Below, piece after piece: positions 13,696 through 20,620 of a stretch of 20,620 nt of DNA. The DNA is from Alphaproteobacteria bacterium (lineage in GTDB: Bacteria > Pseudomonadota > Alphaproteobacteria > Micropepsales > Micropepsaceae). The notes under the pieces were generated by a model that was given only the letters and a program-made list of their open reading frames with translations, did not search any database and was not told where the DNA came from. The first letter of the stretch is position 1; each line of letters opens with the position of its first letter. The stretch is taken from contig DMER01000115.1 of assembly GCA_003451645.1 (NCBI GenBank), positions 14,181 to 34,800 on the forward strand. The letters are read 5' to 3'. A program made the position numbers and the translations under genes.

Positions 13696-14460
13696 TCATT
13701 CGTCGCGTGGCTTGCGGCGCTTTGGCGTTCGCGTTAGAGCCGTGATCATGCCGCGGATCGTCTGCACATCTTGATAGGTCAAATTGGCCCTGTGCCACAT
13801 GTTTCTGATGTTGCGGACCATGGCGGGGCGTTTTGCCGGCGGATACAAGAACTCGACGCGGTCTAGTTCCGCTTCCAAATGAGCGAACAAACCGAACAGA
13901 TCCTCGCGCCGCGCCGGCCTCGCCCCCATGAGTGAGGGGCGCGCAACAGACAATCCGCCCGCAAGTTTCATCCACTCATACGCCAAGATTGCCACCGACT
14001 GAGCGAGATTGAGGGAGGTGAATTCGGGATTGCAGGGAATGGTCAGAATTGTGTCAGCCAATGAGACGTCGTCATTCTCAAGTCCGGCACGCTCCGATCC
14101 AAACAATATGGCGGCCAGGCCGCCCGCGGTCACCTCTTCTGCACAGGCCCTCGCGCAGGCCTCGGGCTCGACCACGGCCTTTTGCATGTACCGCTCCCGT
14201 GCGGTTGCCGCAAAGACGCGCGTGACATCAGCCGTCGCCTGCTCCACAGTCTCAAACACTTGTGTGTTTTCAATGATCGCAGCGGCACCTCGCGTGGCCA
14301 TAGCCTCTGCTGCTGGATTGGGCCAACCATCGCGCGGGCGCACGAGGCGCAAGCGGCTCAGGCCGAAATTGTGCATGACCCGAGCGGCAGCACCTATGTT
14401 CTCGCCCATTTGCGCGTCTGCCAAAATGATCACCGGGCCCAAACGGTCTACCTCGCCCAT
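13696..14460 (-). CDS. trmJ: tRNA (cytidine/uridine-2'-O-)-methyltransferase TrmJ
   Basis: TrmJ uses SAM to methylate the ribose of position 32 in the anticodon loop. The 254-residue product has the SPOUT fold motifs in order: NIGAAARVMHNFG (21-33), FGSERAGL (120-127) and IPCNPEFTSLNLAQSV (141-156) followed by YEW. These form the knotted SAM site and include the conserved Arg, Glu and Asn residues. The helical C-terminal part (about 180-240) is the TrmJ-type dimer/RNA-binding extension; the very end is basic. TGAGG lies just before the ATG. It is divergent from icd and followed by the hydrolase gene. TrmL is excluded because it is much shorter. Confidence 0.92.
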   Translation of the reverse strand: MGEVDRLGPVIILADAQMGENIGAAARVMHNFGLSRLRLVRPRDGWPNPAAEAMATRGAAAIIENTQVFETVEQATADVTRVFAATARERYMQKAVVEPEACARACAEEVTAGGLAAILFGSERAGLENDDVSLADTILTIPCNPEFTSLNLAQSVAILAYEWMKLAGGLSVARPSLMGARPARREDLFGLFAHLEAELDRVEFLYPPAKRPAMVRNIRNMWHRANLTYQDVQTIRGMITALTRTPKRRKPRDE

Positions 14461-14487
14461 GAAACCTCAATTCGGATGCCGAGCGAC

Positions 14488-14517
14488 TTGCCAGGTATGG
14501 TCTCGCCCGTCTATGTA
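14488..14517 (+). promoter_or_regulatory. Candidate promoter for icd
   Basis: TTGCCA (14488-14493) and TATGTA (14512-14517) are spaced by 18 bases. They lie in the 103-base divergent region between trmJ and icd. AGAGG (14551-14555) is the icd ribosome site, eight bases before its ATG. Confidence 0.35.
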
Positions 14518-14563
14518 CGCGATCAATCGAAACTCCTGACAACCAACCTCAGAGGCATGCACA

Positions 14564-15781
14564 ATGAACAAGATCAAGGTCAAAAATCCCGTCGTCGACC
14601 TCGATGGCGATGAGATGACGCGGATCATCTGGGATCTGATCAAGCAGAAACTTGTTCTGCCTTATTTGGACATCGACATCAAATATTTCGACCTTGGCGT
14701 GGAGTACCGTGACAAGACCGAGGACCAGGTCACCATAGACGCCGCCGAAGCCATCAAGCGCTATGGTGTCGGCATTAAATGCGCGACGATTACGCCCGAT
14801 GAGGCGCGCGTGAAGGAATTCAAGCTCAAGAAAATGTGGAAGTCCCCCAATGGCACGATCCGCAACATCCTCGATGGCACGGTGTTCCGTGAACCGATCA
14901 TTTGCCGGAATGTGCCCCGCCTTGTTCCCGGCTGGACCGACCCCATAGTGGTTGGCCGCCATGCCTTTGGCGACCAATACCGTGCGACCGACTTTGTGGT
15001 CCCTGGCAAAGGCCGATTGACCATCACCTACACGCCCGACGATGGGGGCGCGCCGGTCACCCATGAGGTCTACAAATTTGCCGGCGGCGGCGTTGCAATG
15101 GCGATGTACAATGTTGATGAGTCAATCCGCAACTTCGCCCGTGCTTGTTTCAATTACGGCCTCCAGCGTGGTTGGCCCGTTTATCTCTCGACCAAGAATA
15201 CGATTTTGAAAGCCTATGACGGCCGCTTCAAGGATCTCTTTGAAGAGGTCTTCAATGCAGAGTTCAAGTCCAGTTTCGAGGCCAAAAAGATCGTCTATGA
15301 GCACCGGCTGATCGACGACATGGTGGCCTCTGCCCTCAAATGGTCCGGCAAGTTCGTCTGGGCTTGCAAGAACTATGATGGCGATGTGCAGTCCGACAGC
15401 GTCGCCCAAGGGTTTGGCTCGCTGGGCCTGATGACCTCAGTCTTGCTGACACCGGACGGCCAGATCATGGAGGCGGAAGCCGCGCATGGGACCGTCACAC
15501 GCCATTTCCGCCAATGGCAACGGGGCGAGCAAACCTCAACCAATTCGATCGCCTCGATCTTCGCGTGGACGCGCGGGCTTGCCCATCGCGCCAAACTCGA
15601 TGCGACACCGGATCTGGCCCACTTTGCCGAGACCTTGGAAAAGGTGTGCGTGGCCACCGTTGAGGATGGCTTCATGACCAAAGACCTGGCGCTTCTGGTT
15701 GGGCCCGATCAAGCCTGGTTGTCGACTGAGGGTTTCCTCGACAAGATCGACGCCAATTTGCGCAAAGCAATGCAGGGCTAG
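14564..15781 (+). CDS. icd: NADP-dependent isocitrate dehydrogenase, eukaryote-like homodimeric type
   Basis: This enzyme oxidises isocitrate to 2-oxoglutarate with NADP in the TCA cycle. At 405 residues it has the type II (eukaryote-like) signatures. [17 protein letters not shown] is at 11-27, and the isocitrate-binding SPNGTIRN is at 94-101. Metal-site NYDGDVQSD is at 270-278, and the NADP-binding AAHGTVTRH is at 306-314, where Arg313 and His314 mark NADP rather than NAD use. This form is typical of many alphaproteobacteria and differs from the E. coli type. Its stop overlaps that of the convergent ion channel within a shared CTAG, leaving no space for a separate terminator. Confidence 0.97.
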   Translation: MNKIKVKNPVVDLDGDEMTRIIWDLIKQKLVLPYLDIDIKYFDLGVEYRDKTEDQVTIDAAEAIKRYGVGIKCATITPDEARVKEFKLKKMWKSPNGTIRNILDGTVFREPIICRNVPRLVPGWTDPIVVGRHAFGDQYRATDFVVPGKGRLTITYTPDDGGAPVTHEVYKFAGGGVAMAMYNVDESIRNFARACFNYGLQRGWPVYLSTKNTILKAYDGRFKDLFEEVFNAEFKSSFEAKKIVYEHRLIDDMVASALKWSGKFVWACKNYDGDVQSDSVAQGFGSLGLMTSVLLTPDGQIMEAEAAHGTVTRHFRQWQRGEQTSTNSIASIFAWTRGLAHRAKLDATPDLAHFAETLEKVCVATVEDGFMTKDLALLVGPDQAWLSTEGFLDKIDANLRKAMQG

Positions 15782-17022
15782 GGATTTTGAGGCTCTGAGG
15801 CCTCATTACCGGCGCGGGCTTCGAGTTCCTGGGAACTCATGTCCGTGCCGGCATCGGCCCATTCGCCCTGCAGCCTCGCATCGGCCGCCTCCACAATACG
15901 CGCCCTCAGTGTTGGGTCGTCTTCCATCAATTGCGCGAAATCCGCGGTCTCAATGACCATCAGCTTGCAATGTGTGACGGCCGTGGTGGTCACGTGCCGC
16001 CGGACTCGCTTCAGAAGCGCGATTTCGCCGAAAAAGTCGCCCGCCCGCAAGGTGATGTCTTGCTGGCTCAGATCGACGCGCACCTCGCCCGACCCAATGA
16101 TGTATAGCCCGTCTGCCAAAGCGCCAGCCTGCGTTATCACGTCGCCAGGTTCGACCTGGCGCGTGCGCAGGATCTTGGTGATTTCCGCAACACCGCTTAC
16201 ATCAAGTCCGGCGAAGAGTGGAACCCGCGCGACCATACCCCAGGTGATCACGAAATCCCGCCGGTGTATCTCGTTCACAAAAGCAGTGGCGATGATACCA
16301 ATCGGCAGCGAGAACAAAGCCAAACCGCAAATCATGACCACTCCGCCCAGGACCTTCCCTAGCGGCGTCACCGGAACCACATCGCCGTAACCAATCGTGG
16401 TGAGCGTCGCAAGCGCCCACCAAATGCCATCTGGAATGGTGCCAAACTTGTCAGGCTGCGCGGCTCGCTCCACCGCATGCATGACGGCGCCGGAAAAAAT
16501 CGCCGTTCCAACCATGAGAACAAAGGCACCGGCCAGTGCGCGGCGCTCGCCGTAAATGGCATCCCAGACGGTCGTCATGGCGGGAGAGAACCGCGCCAGC
16601 TTCAAAAATCTCAGCAGGCGGATCAACCTCAAGATGAGGGAGTCAATGCCGGGTACGAGCATCGCCAAAACCATGGGCATGATCGCCAAGAGATCGATAA
16701 GCATCGAAGGTCTCAACGCGAACATCAACCGGCCCCGCCAGGGCCCGCGCTGGCGCACATAGGGATACTCGACTGCCACCCATAATCGGCAGAGATACTC
16801 AATGCCAAAAATGACCAGAGAGAGTCTCTCGAACTGCAGGAAGTACCAGCCGAACTCAGCGTGCATGCTGGGCACGCTCTCCAGGATCACGACAAGAACA
16901 TTGACAAGAATGAGCCAAATGATCAGCTGATTGAACACCTGTGCCCGGACAAGCGGTGTGCCGCCTTCGATTGTGTCGAAGACCCAGCGCCGGCCATGCA
17001 AGACCCTGGCGTGCGCAGTCAT
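15778..17022 (-). CDS. Voltage-sensor potassium channel with C-terminal cyclic-nucleotide-binding domain
   Basis: The 414-residue protein has six membrane segments: S1 about 30-50, S2 60-82, S3 107-125, S4 128-145, S5 163-184 and S6 222-249. S4 has basic residues at every third position (R132, R135, R138, K141, R144), as in a voltage sensor. The selectivity filter TIGYGD (209-214) is that of a K+ channel. The C-terminal domain (about 266-385) has the cyclic-nucleotide pocket: FGEIALL (331-337) followed by Arg342 at the phosphate-binding position. This is the MloK1-like architecture, in which cAMP opens the pore. The final 30 residues are acidic and unstructured. It starts 20 bases after the alaS stop, so it is probably cotranscribed with alaS; the ribosome site is weak. 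Confidence 0.93.
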   Translation of the reverse strand: MTAHARVLHGRRWVFDTIEGGTPLVRAQVFNQLIIWLILVNVLVVILESVPSMHAEFGWYFLQFERLSLVIFGIEYLCRLWVAVEYPYVRQRGPWRGRLMFALRPSMLIDLLAIMPMVLAMLVPGIDSLILRLIRLLRFLKLARFSPAMTTVWDAIYGERRALAGAFVLMVGTAIFSGAVMHAVERAAQPDKFGTIPDGIWWALATLTTIGYGDVVPVTPLGKVLGGVVMICGLALFSLPIGIIATAFVNEIHRRDFVITWGMVARVPLFAGLDVSGVAEITKILRTRQVEPGDVITQAGALADGLYIIGSGEVRVDLSQQDITLRAGDFFGEIALLKRVRRHVTTTAVTHCKLMVIETADFAQLMEDDPTLRARIVEAADARLQGEWADAGTDMSSQELEARAGNEASEPQNP

Positions 17023-17042
17023 CGGCCGCCCCGCCCCATCAA

Positions 17043-19700
17043 CTAAGCGCCCACACGCGCCCGAATGGCGGCCATGACGGCGGCCAAAGCACCAGGTAAT
17101 TGGGCCGCATCAGGTCCGCCGGCCTGCGCCATATCGGGACGGCCGCCCCCGCCCTTGCCACCGAGCACCTCTACGCCCGCTTTGATCAACGCCACCGCAT
17201 CAAACCGCTGTGTCAGATCCGGGGTAACCCCAATGGCCAATGAGGCCTTGCCCTCAGACTCCATACCGAACACAATCACACCTGACCCAATCTGCGTTTT
17301 CGCCTGATCGATCAACGCGCGCAGATCCTTGGCCTCAACACCTTCTAGAATGCGCGATAAGACTTTGACCCCGCCCACATCATCTGCCACCGGAGCGGCA
17401 ACAGCGGTGCCCCCGCCCATCGCCAATTGCCGCTTTGCATCTGCCAACTCACGCTCAAGCCGCTTGCGCTCCTCGACAAGGGCAACAACACGCTCGGCCA
17501 GCTCGCCCGGCTGAACGCGCAAAGCGAGGGATGCTTTGGCAAGTGCCTTGTCCTGTTGCGTGAGGTGGAGAAGAGCCCCCTCACCGGTCAGGGCCTCAAT
17601 CCGGCGCACGCCCGAGGCGACCGCTTGCTCCGCAATGATCTTGAACAGACCAATATCGCCAGTGCGCTCCACATGCGTGCCGCCGCACAGCTCTGTTGAG
17701 AAGACTTGGCTGCCTTCATGCGCCCCCATGCTCAGCACACGGACCTCATCGCCATACTTTTCGCCGAATAACGCCATGGCACCTGCCTCAATCGCAGCCT
17801 CGAGCGTCATGAGGCGCGTCGAGACCGCAGCATTTAACCGAATTTGGCGATTGACCATGGCCTCAATCAAATCAACCTCCTGCTCGCTCAGCGCCTTTGG
17901 GTGGCTGAAATCAAAGCGCAGGCGGTCATGAGCAACGAGTGAGCCTTTCTGGGTCACGTGCTCGCCCAATGCGCGGCGCAGCGCCTCATGCAGCAAGTGA
18001 GTCGCCGAGTGATTGGCACGCGTTGCGGTCCTGCGCCCATGGTCGACCCGCAAATCGACAGTATCCCCGGTCCGCAAGGTACCCCGCCCGACCTTCACAT
18101 CATGGACGTGAAGCGTTCCGGCCCGCTTTTGCGTGTCCACAACCTCGCCTTCAGCCCCATCCTTCGTGAATAGAGCACCCTGATCCCCCGCCTGTCCGCC
18201 GGACTCGGCATAAAAAGGCGTCTGATTAACGAGCAAAAACCCAGTTTGACCAGCCTCAAGCCGGTCAACCGCCAGACCCTCGTAAATCAGCGCAGTGATC
18301 ACACCCTCTGCTGCTTCGGTTTCGTAACCGAGAAACTCTGTGGCACCCAGTTGATCCCGCAGCCCAAACCAGATGTGCTCAGCCTGGGCTTCGCCCGAGC
18401 CGGCCCATGATTTGCGTGCTTCTGCCTTCTGACGAGCCATAGCCTGGTCAAAACCGGGCATGTCGAGGCTCAAGCCACGGGCCCGCAGCGCGTCTTGGGT
18501 CAAGTCCACCGGAAACCCATAGGTATCATAGAGCTTGAACGCCACGTCGCCCGCCAGGGTCGAACCGTTCAAACGGGCAACTTCTTCGTCCAGCAATTTG
18601 AGACCGCGCTCAAGTGTTTCCCGGAAGCGCGTTTCCTCGAGCCGTAACGTCTCAACAATGAGTGCTTGCGCGCGGGTGAGTTCGGGATAGGCCTGCGCCA
18701 TCGCGGTAATCAGCACTGGAGCAAGCCGGTGCATCAGCGGGTCTTTGGCGCCCAGAATATGAGCATGCCGCATGGCCCGGCGCATGATCCGCCGCAAGAC
18801 ATAACCACGGCCCTCATTGGACGGCAGCACGCCATCCGCAATCAAAAACGATGACGCGCGCAAGTGATCCGCAATGACACGGTGGCTTACAGCATGAGGC
18901 CCCTCAGCCCGCGCACCGGAGTGGGCAGCCGATGCCTCGATCAGCAAACGGAACAGGTCGGTGTCGTAGTTATCCGTCTTGCCCTGGAGGATAGACGCGA
19001 TGCGCTCAAGGCCCATGCCTGTATCTATGGAAGGCTTTGGCAGGGCGACACGCTCAGTCTTTGACACCTGCTCATATTGCATGAACACAAGGTTCCAAAA
19101 TTCGACATAGCGGTCGCCGTCGGCATCAGGCGATCCTGGCGGCCCGCCCTGAACCGTAGGTCCGTAGTCGAAGAAAATCTCTGAACATGGACCACATGGG
19201 CCCGTCTCCCCCATCGACCAGAAATTGTCCGAGGTCGGGATACGAATGATTTTCTGCTCGGGAAAACCCGCTATTTTGCGCCAAAGGCCAAACGCCTCAT
19301 CATCTTCAGAATAGACCGTAACGAGGAGACGATCAGTGGGCAGCGCGAACGTTTTTGATACCAAATCCCAGGCGAGCGTTATCGCCTCCTCTTTGAAGTA
19401 GTCTCCAAAGGAAAAATTACCGAGCATTTCAAAAAACGTGTGATGGCGCGCCGTATAGCCGACATTGTCCAAATCATTATGTTTGCCGCCTGCGCGCAAA
19501 CATTTTTGCGCGGTTGCCGCACGTGACTTTGAACGCTTTTCAGCACCCGTGAAGACGTTTTTGAATTGCACCATGCCTGCATTGGTGAACAACAACGTCG
19601 GATCATTACGCGGAACGAGGGGAGAGGACGCCACCGCCTCATGGCCGTGCTGTTCGAAATACCCCAAAAATGCCGACCGGATATCGCTAAGGCTCGTCAT
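17043..19700 (-). CDS. alaS: Alanyl-tRNA synthetase
   Basis: AlaS charges tRNA-Ala. The 885-residue product is full length. Class II motif 1 covers [18 protein letters not shown] (85-102), and the aminoacylation domain continues with [10 protein letters not shown] (167-176) and DTGMGLERI (226-234). The editing domain has HSATH (His564, His568) and CGGTH (Cys672, His676), the zinc-binding set that removes mischarged serine. The C-terminal C-Ala domain has [16 protein letters not shown]. Start at 19700 gives [20 protein letters not shown], the usual beginning; no strong ribosome site precedes it. The ion channel gene follows after 20 bases, and recA lies upstream on the same strand, matching the common recA-alaS order. 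Confidence 0.98.
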   Translation of the reverse strand: MTSLSDIRSAFLGYFEQHGHEAVASSPLVPRNDPTLLFTNAGMVQFKNVFTGAEKRSKSRAATAQKCLRAGGKHNDLDNVGYTARHHTFFEMLGNFSFGDYFKEEAITLAWDLVSKTFALPTDRLLVTVYSEDDEAFGLWRKIAGFPEQKIIRIPTSDNFWSMGETGPCGPCSEIFFDYGPTVQGGPPGSPDADGDRYVEFWNLVFMQYEQVSKTERVALPKPSIDTGMGLERIASILQGKTDNYDTDLFRLLIEASAAHSGARAEGPHAVSHRVIADHLRASSFLIADGVLPSNEGRGYVLRRIMRRAMRHAHILGAKDPLMHRLAPVLITAMAQAYPELTRAQALIVETLRLEETRFRETLERGLKLLDEEVARLNGSTLAGDVAFKLYDTYGFPVDLTQDALRARGLSLDMPGFDQAMARQKAEARKSWAGSGEAQAEHIWFGLRDQLGATEFLGYETEAAEGVITALIYEGLAVDRLEAGQTGFLLVNQTPFYAESGGQAGDQGALFTKDGAEGEVVDTQKRAGTLHVHDVKVGRGTLRTGDTVDLRVDHGRRTATRANHSATHLLHEALRRALGEHVTQKGSLVAHDRLRFDFSHPKALSEQEVDLIEAMVNRQIRLNAAVSTRLMTLEAAIEAGAMALFGEKYGDEVRVLSMGAHEGSQVFSTELCGGTHVERTGDIGLFKIIAEQAVASGVRRIEALTGEGALLHLTQQDKALAKASLALRVQPGELAERVVALVEERKRLERELADAKRQLAMGGGTAVAAPVADDVGGVKVLSRILEGVEAKDLRALIDQAKTQIGSGVIVFGMESEGKASLAIGVTPDLTQRFDAVALIKAGVEVLGGKGGGGRPDMAQAGGPDAAQLPGALAAVMAAIRARVGA

Positions 19701-19741
19701 AAACTACCAACACTCTCACTGCGGACGGCGGCCCAACGTAG

Positions 19742-19755
19742 CAAGGGCGCCCCTT
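19742..19755 (-). promoter_or_regulatory. Palindrome in the alaS leader
   Basis: AAGGGGCGCCCTT on the minus strand folds as a five-pair stem with loop GCG. On the plus strand it is followed by a T-run (19754-19759), so it could also stop antisense transcription out of the region. E. coli AlaRS represses its own gene by binding a palindrome near the promoter; whether this element acts that way is only a guess. Confidence 0.25.
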
Positions 19756-19772
19756 TTTTGAAAAACCACTGC

Positions 19773-19801
19773 AGTTAAGAGCTTTAGCGCGATTCTGTCC
19801 A
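19773..19801 (-). promoter_or_regulatory. Candidate promoter for alaS
   Basis: On the minus strand, TGGACA (19796-19801) and TTAACT (19773-19778) are spaced by 17 bases. They lie about 75 bases before the alaS ATG and downstream of the recA hairpin. The -35 is good and the -10 moderate. Confidence 0.4.
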
Positions 19802-19840
19802 GGCGCGGACGGGATTGCGCAAAAGGGCAGAGAGCAGTAA

Positions 19841-19872
19841 ACCGCAAGCAAGCATTAAAGCCTGCTTGCGGT
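19841..19872 (-). terminator. Hairpin downstream of recA, probable terminator
   Basis: ACCGCAAGCA (19841-19850) and TGCTTGCGGT (19863-19872) form a perfect ten-pair stem with a 12-base loop. It lies 76 bases past the recA stop on the minus strand. Only a short T-run (TTTACT) follows on that strand, so it may be a weak terminator or an mRNA 3'-end stabiliser. The rest of the 248-base gap (19701-19948) holds no gene I can support. Confidence 0.55.
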
Positions 19873-19948
19873 CTTGACAGCGATGACGTCAGACCGTGAT
19901 GAGGAGCGCAGCCGCCAGACACTGCCGGACCTTGCCATGACGGCGCTG

Positions 19949-20620
19949 CTAATCCTCTGCAGCTGCCTCGCCCGCAGTTGTCAGCCTAGCCCCCAGGAGC
20001 CCCGCATTGGACCGGATGGCCTGCTCAATACGTTGCGCTACATCGGGATTATCCGCCAAAAACTGCTTGGCATTCTCACGGCCCTGCCCAATCCGCTGGC
20101 TCTCGAATGAAAACCAGGAACCGGATTTCTCAACGATTGCTGCCTTAACGCCAAGATCGATCAACTCACCAGTTTTGGAAATGCCGACGCCATACATGAT
20201 ATCGAACTCAACCTGCCGGAACGGTGGCGCCACCTTATTCTTCACCACCTTAACCCTTGTCTGGCTTCCTACCACCTCATCACGATCTTTGATCTGACCG
20301 ATACGCCGGATATCGAGGCGCACAGAAGCGTAGAATTTGAGCGCGTTACCGCCGGTGGTCGTTTCAGGGTTGCCAAACATCACGCCAATTTTCATCCGGA
20401 TCTGATTGATGAAGATGACCATGGTATTGGAGCGCGAGATTGACGAGGTCAGCTTGCGCAAAGCTTGGCTCATCAATCGCGCCTGCAAACCCGGCAACTG
20501 ATCCCCCATTTCGCCTTCAATTTCAGCCTTTGGCGTCAAGGCTGCAACCGAATCCACAACAATTACGTCAACCGCGCCTGAGCGAACCAGCGTATCGGCG
20601 ATTTCCAGCGCCTGCTCGCC
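19949..20620 (-). CDS. recA: Recombinase RecA, C-terminal part (N-terminus beyond window)
   Basis: The frame is open from the right edge to a stop at 19949 (223 residues). It begins within [19 protein letters not shown], equivalent to about residue 113 of E. coli RecA, so the Walker A loop is outside. Walker [23 protein letters not shown]-binding loop L1 around [20 protein letters not shown], and loop L2 in [25 protein letters not shown] are all intact. The C-terminal lobe ends in an Ala/Glu-rich tail, AGEAAAED, shorter and less acidic than in E. coli. RecA promotes strand exchange and LexA self-cleavage. The promoter and any SOS box lie outside. A hairpin 76 bases downstream probably ends the transcript. 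Confidence 0.98.
   Translation of the reverse strand, partial: GEQALEIADTLVRSGAVDVIVVDSVAALTPKAEIEGEMGDQLPGLQARLMSQALRKLTSSISRSNTMVIFINQIRMKIGVMFGNPETTTGGNALKFYASVRLDIRRIGQIKDRDEVVGSQTRVKVVKNKVAPPFRQVEFDIMYGVGISKTGELIDLGVKAAIVEKSGSWFSFESQRIGQGRENAKQFLADNPDVAQRIEQAIRSNAGLLGARLTTAGEAAAED

Noticed and set aside
13193..14613. Several plus-strand frames antisense to the hydrolase and trmJ
   Set aside because: They are GC-rich shadows of genes with clear catalytic motifs on the minus strand.
19742..19759. Plus-strand terminator upstream of alaS
   Set aside because: The stem plus T-run looks terminator-like on the plus strand, but no plus-strand gene lies upstream to be terminated; listed instead as a leader palindrome.

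Overview
This GC-rich chromosomal window most likely comes from an alphaproteobacterium. The case rests on an F1-ATPase zeta-subunit gene (the former DUF1476 family, essentially alphaproteobacterial) next to purC, an S4 protein of alphaproteobacterial type, a eukaryote-like homodimeric NADP isocitrate dehydrogenase, and the gene order purC-purS-purQ-purL-bolA-grxD ... rpsD ... trmJ-icd-alaS-recA, which I recall as a shared backbone in that class. I cannot place the family or genus. I see no tRNA, rRNA, insertion sequence, prophage or CRISPR array. No stretch longer than about 280 bases lacks a gene.

Layout, left to right. (1) 1-2237, minus strand: the zeta ATPase-inhibitor gene followed by a quinoprotein glucose dehydrogenase that runs off the left edge. 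(2) 2515-7094, plus strand: purC, purS, a secreted DUF2059 protein, a terminator-like hairpin, then purQ and purL. PurS, PurQ and PurL together form the FGAM synthetase complex, and PurC acts later in IMP synthesis. (3) 7112-8699: a small secreted protein of unknown function on the minus strand, a polytopic TspO-like membrane protein and bolA. (4) 8914-9772: two related Cys/Tyr-rich small secreted proteins, each followed by its own strong terminator, lying between bolA and its usual partner grxD. (5) 9970-11782: grxD, a PLP-dependent threonine/serine dehydratase whose TTG start overlaps the grxD stop, and a convergent secreted two-cysteine protein. (6) 11873-14460, minus strand: rpsD with a clear terminator and promoter, an epoxide-hydrolase-like alpha/beta hydrolase, and trmJ. 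(7) 14564-20620: icd on plus, a voltage-sensor plus cyclic-nucleotide-binding potassium channel on minus, alaS, and the C-terminal two thirds of recA on minus.

Most of the window is core housekeeping (purine synthesis, Fe-S/glutaredoxin, translation, TCA cycle, recombination). The non-core genes look like insertions into that backbone: the DUF2059 gene between purS and purQ, two genes between purL and bolA, and the Cys/Tyr-rich pair between bolA and grxD. The Cys/Tyr-rich pair is the best candidate for something undescribed. They share a C-terminal signature (DCYGC, PVYRY, VYxGxHCxW), have Sec signal peptides, and are transcriptionally self-contained. A second point of interest is the intrinsic-terminator-like hairpin just upstream of purQ, which leaves almost no room for a separate purQL promoter and so may act as an attenuator.
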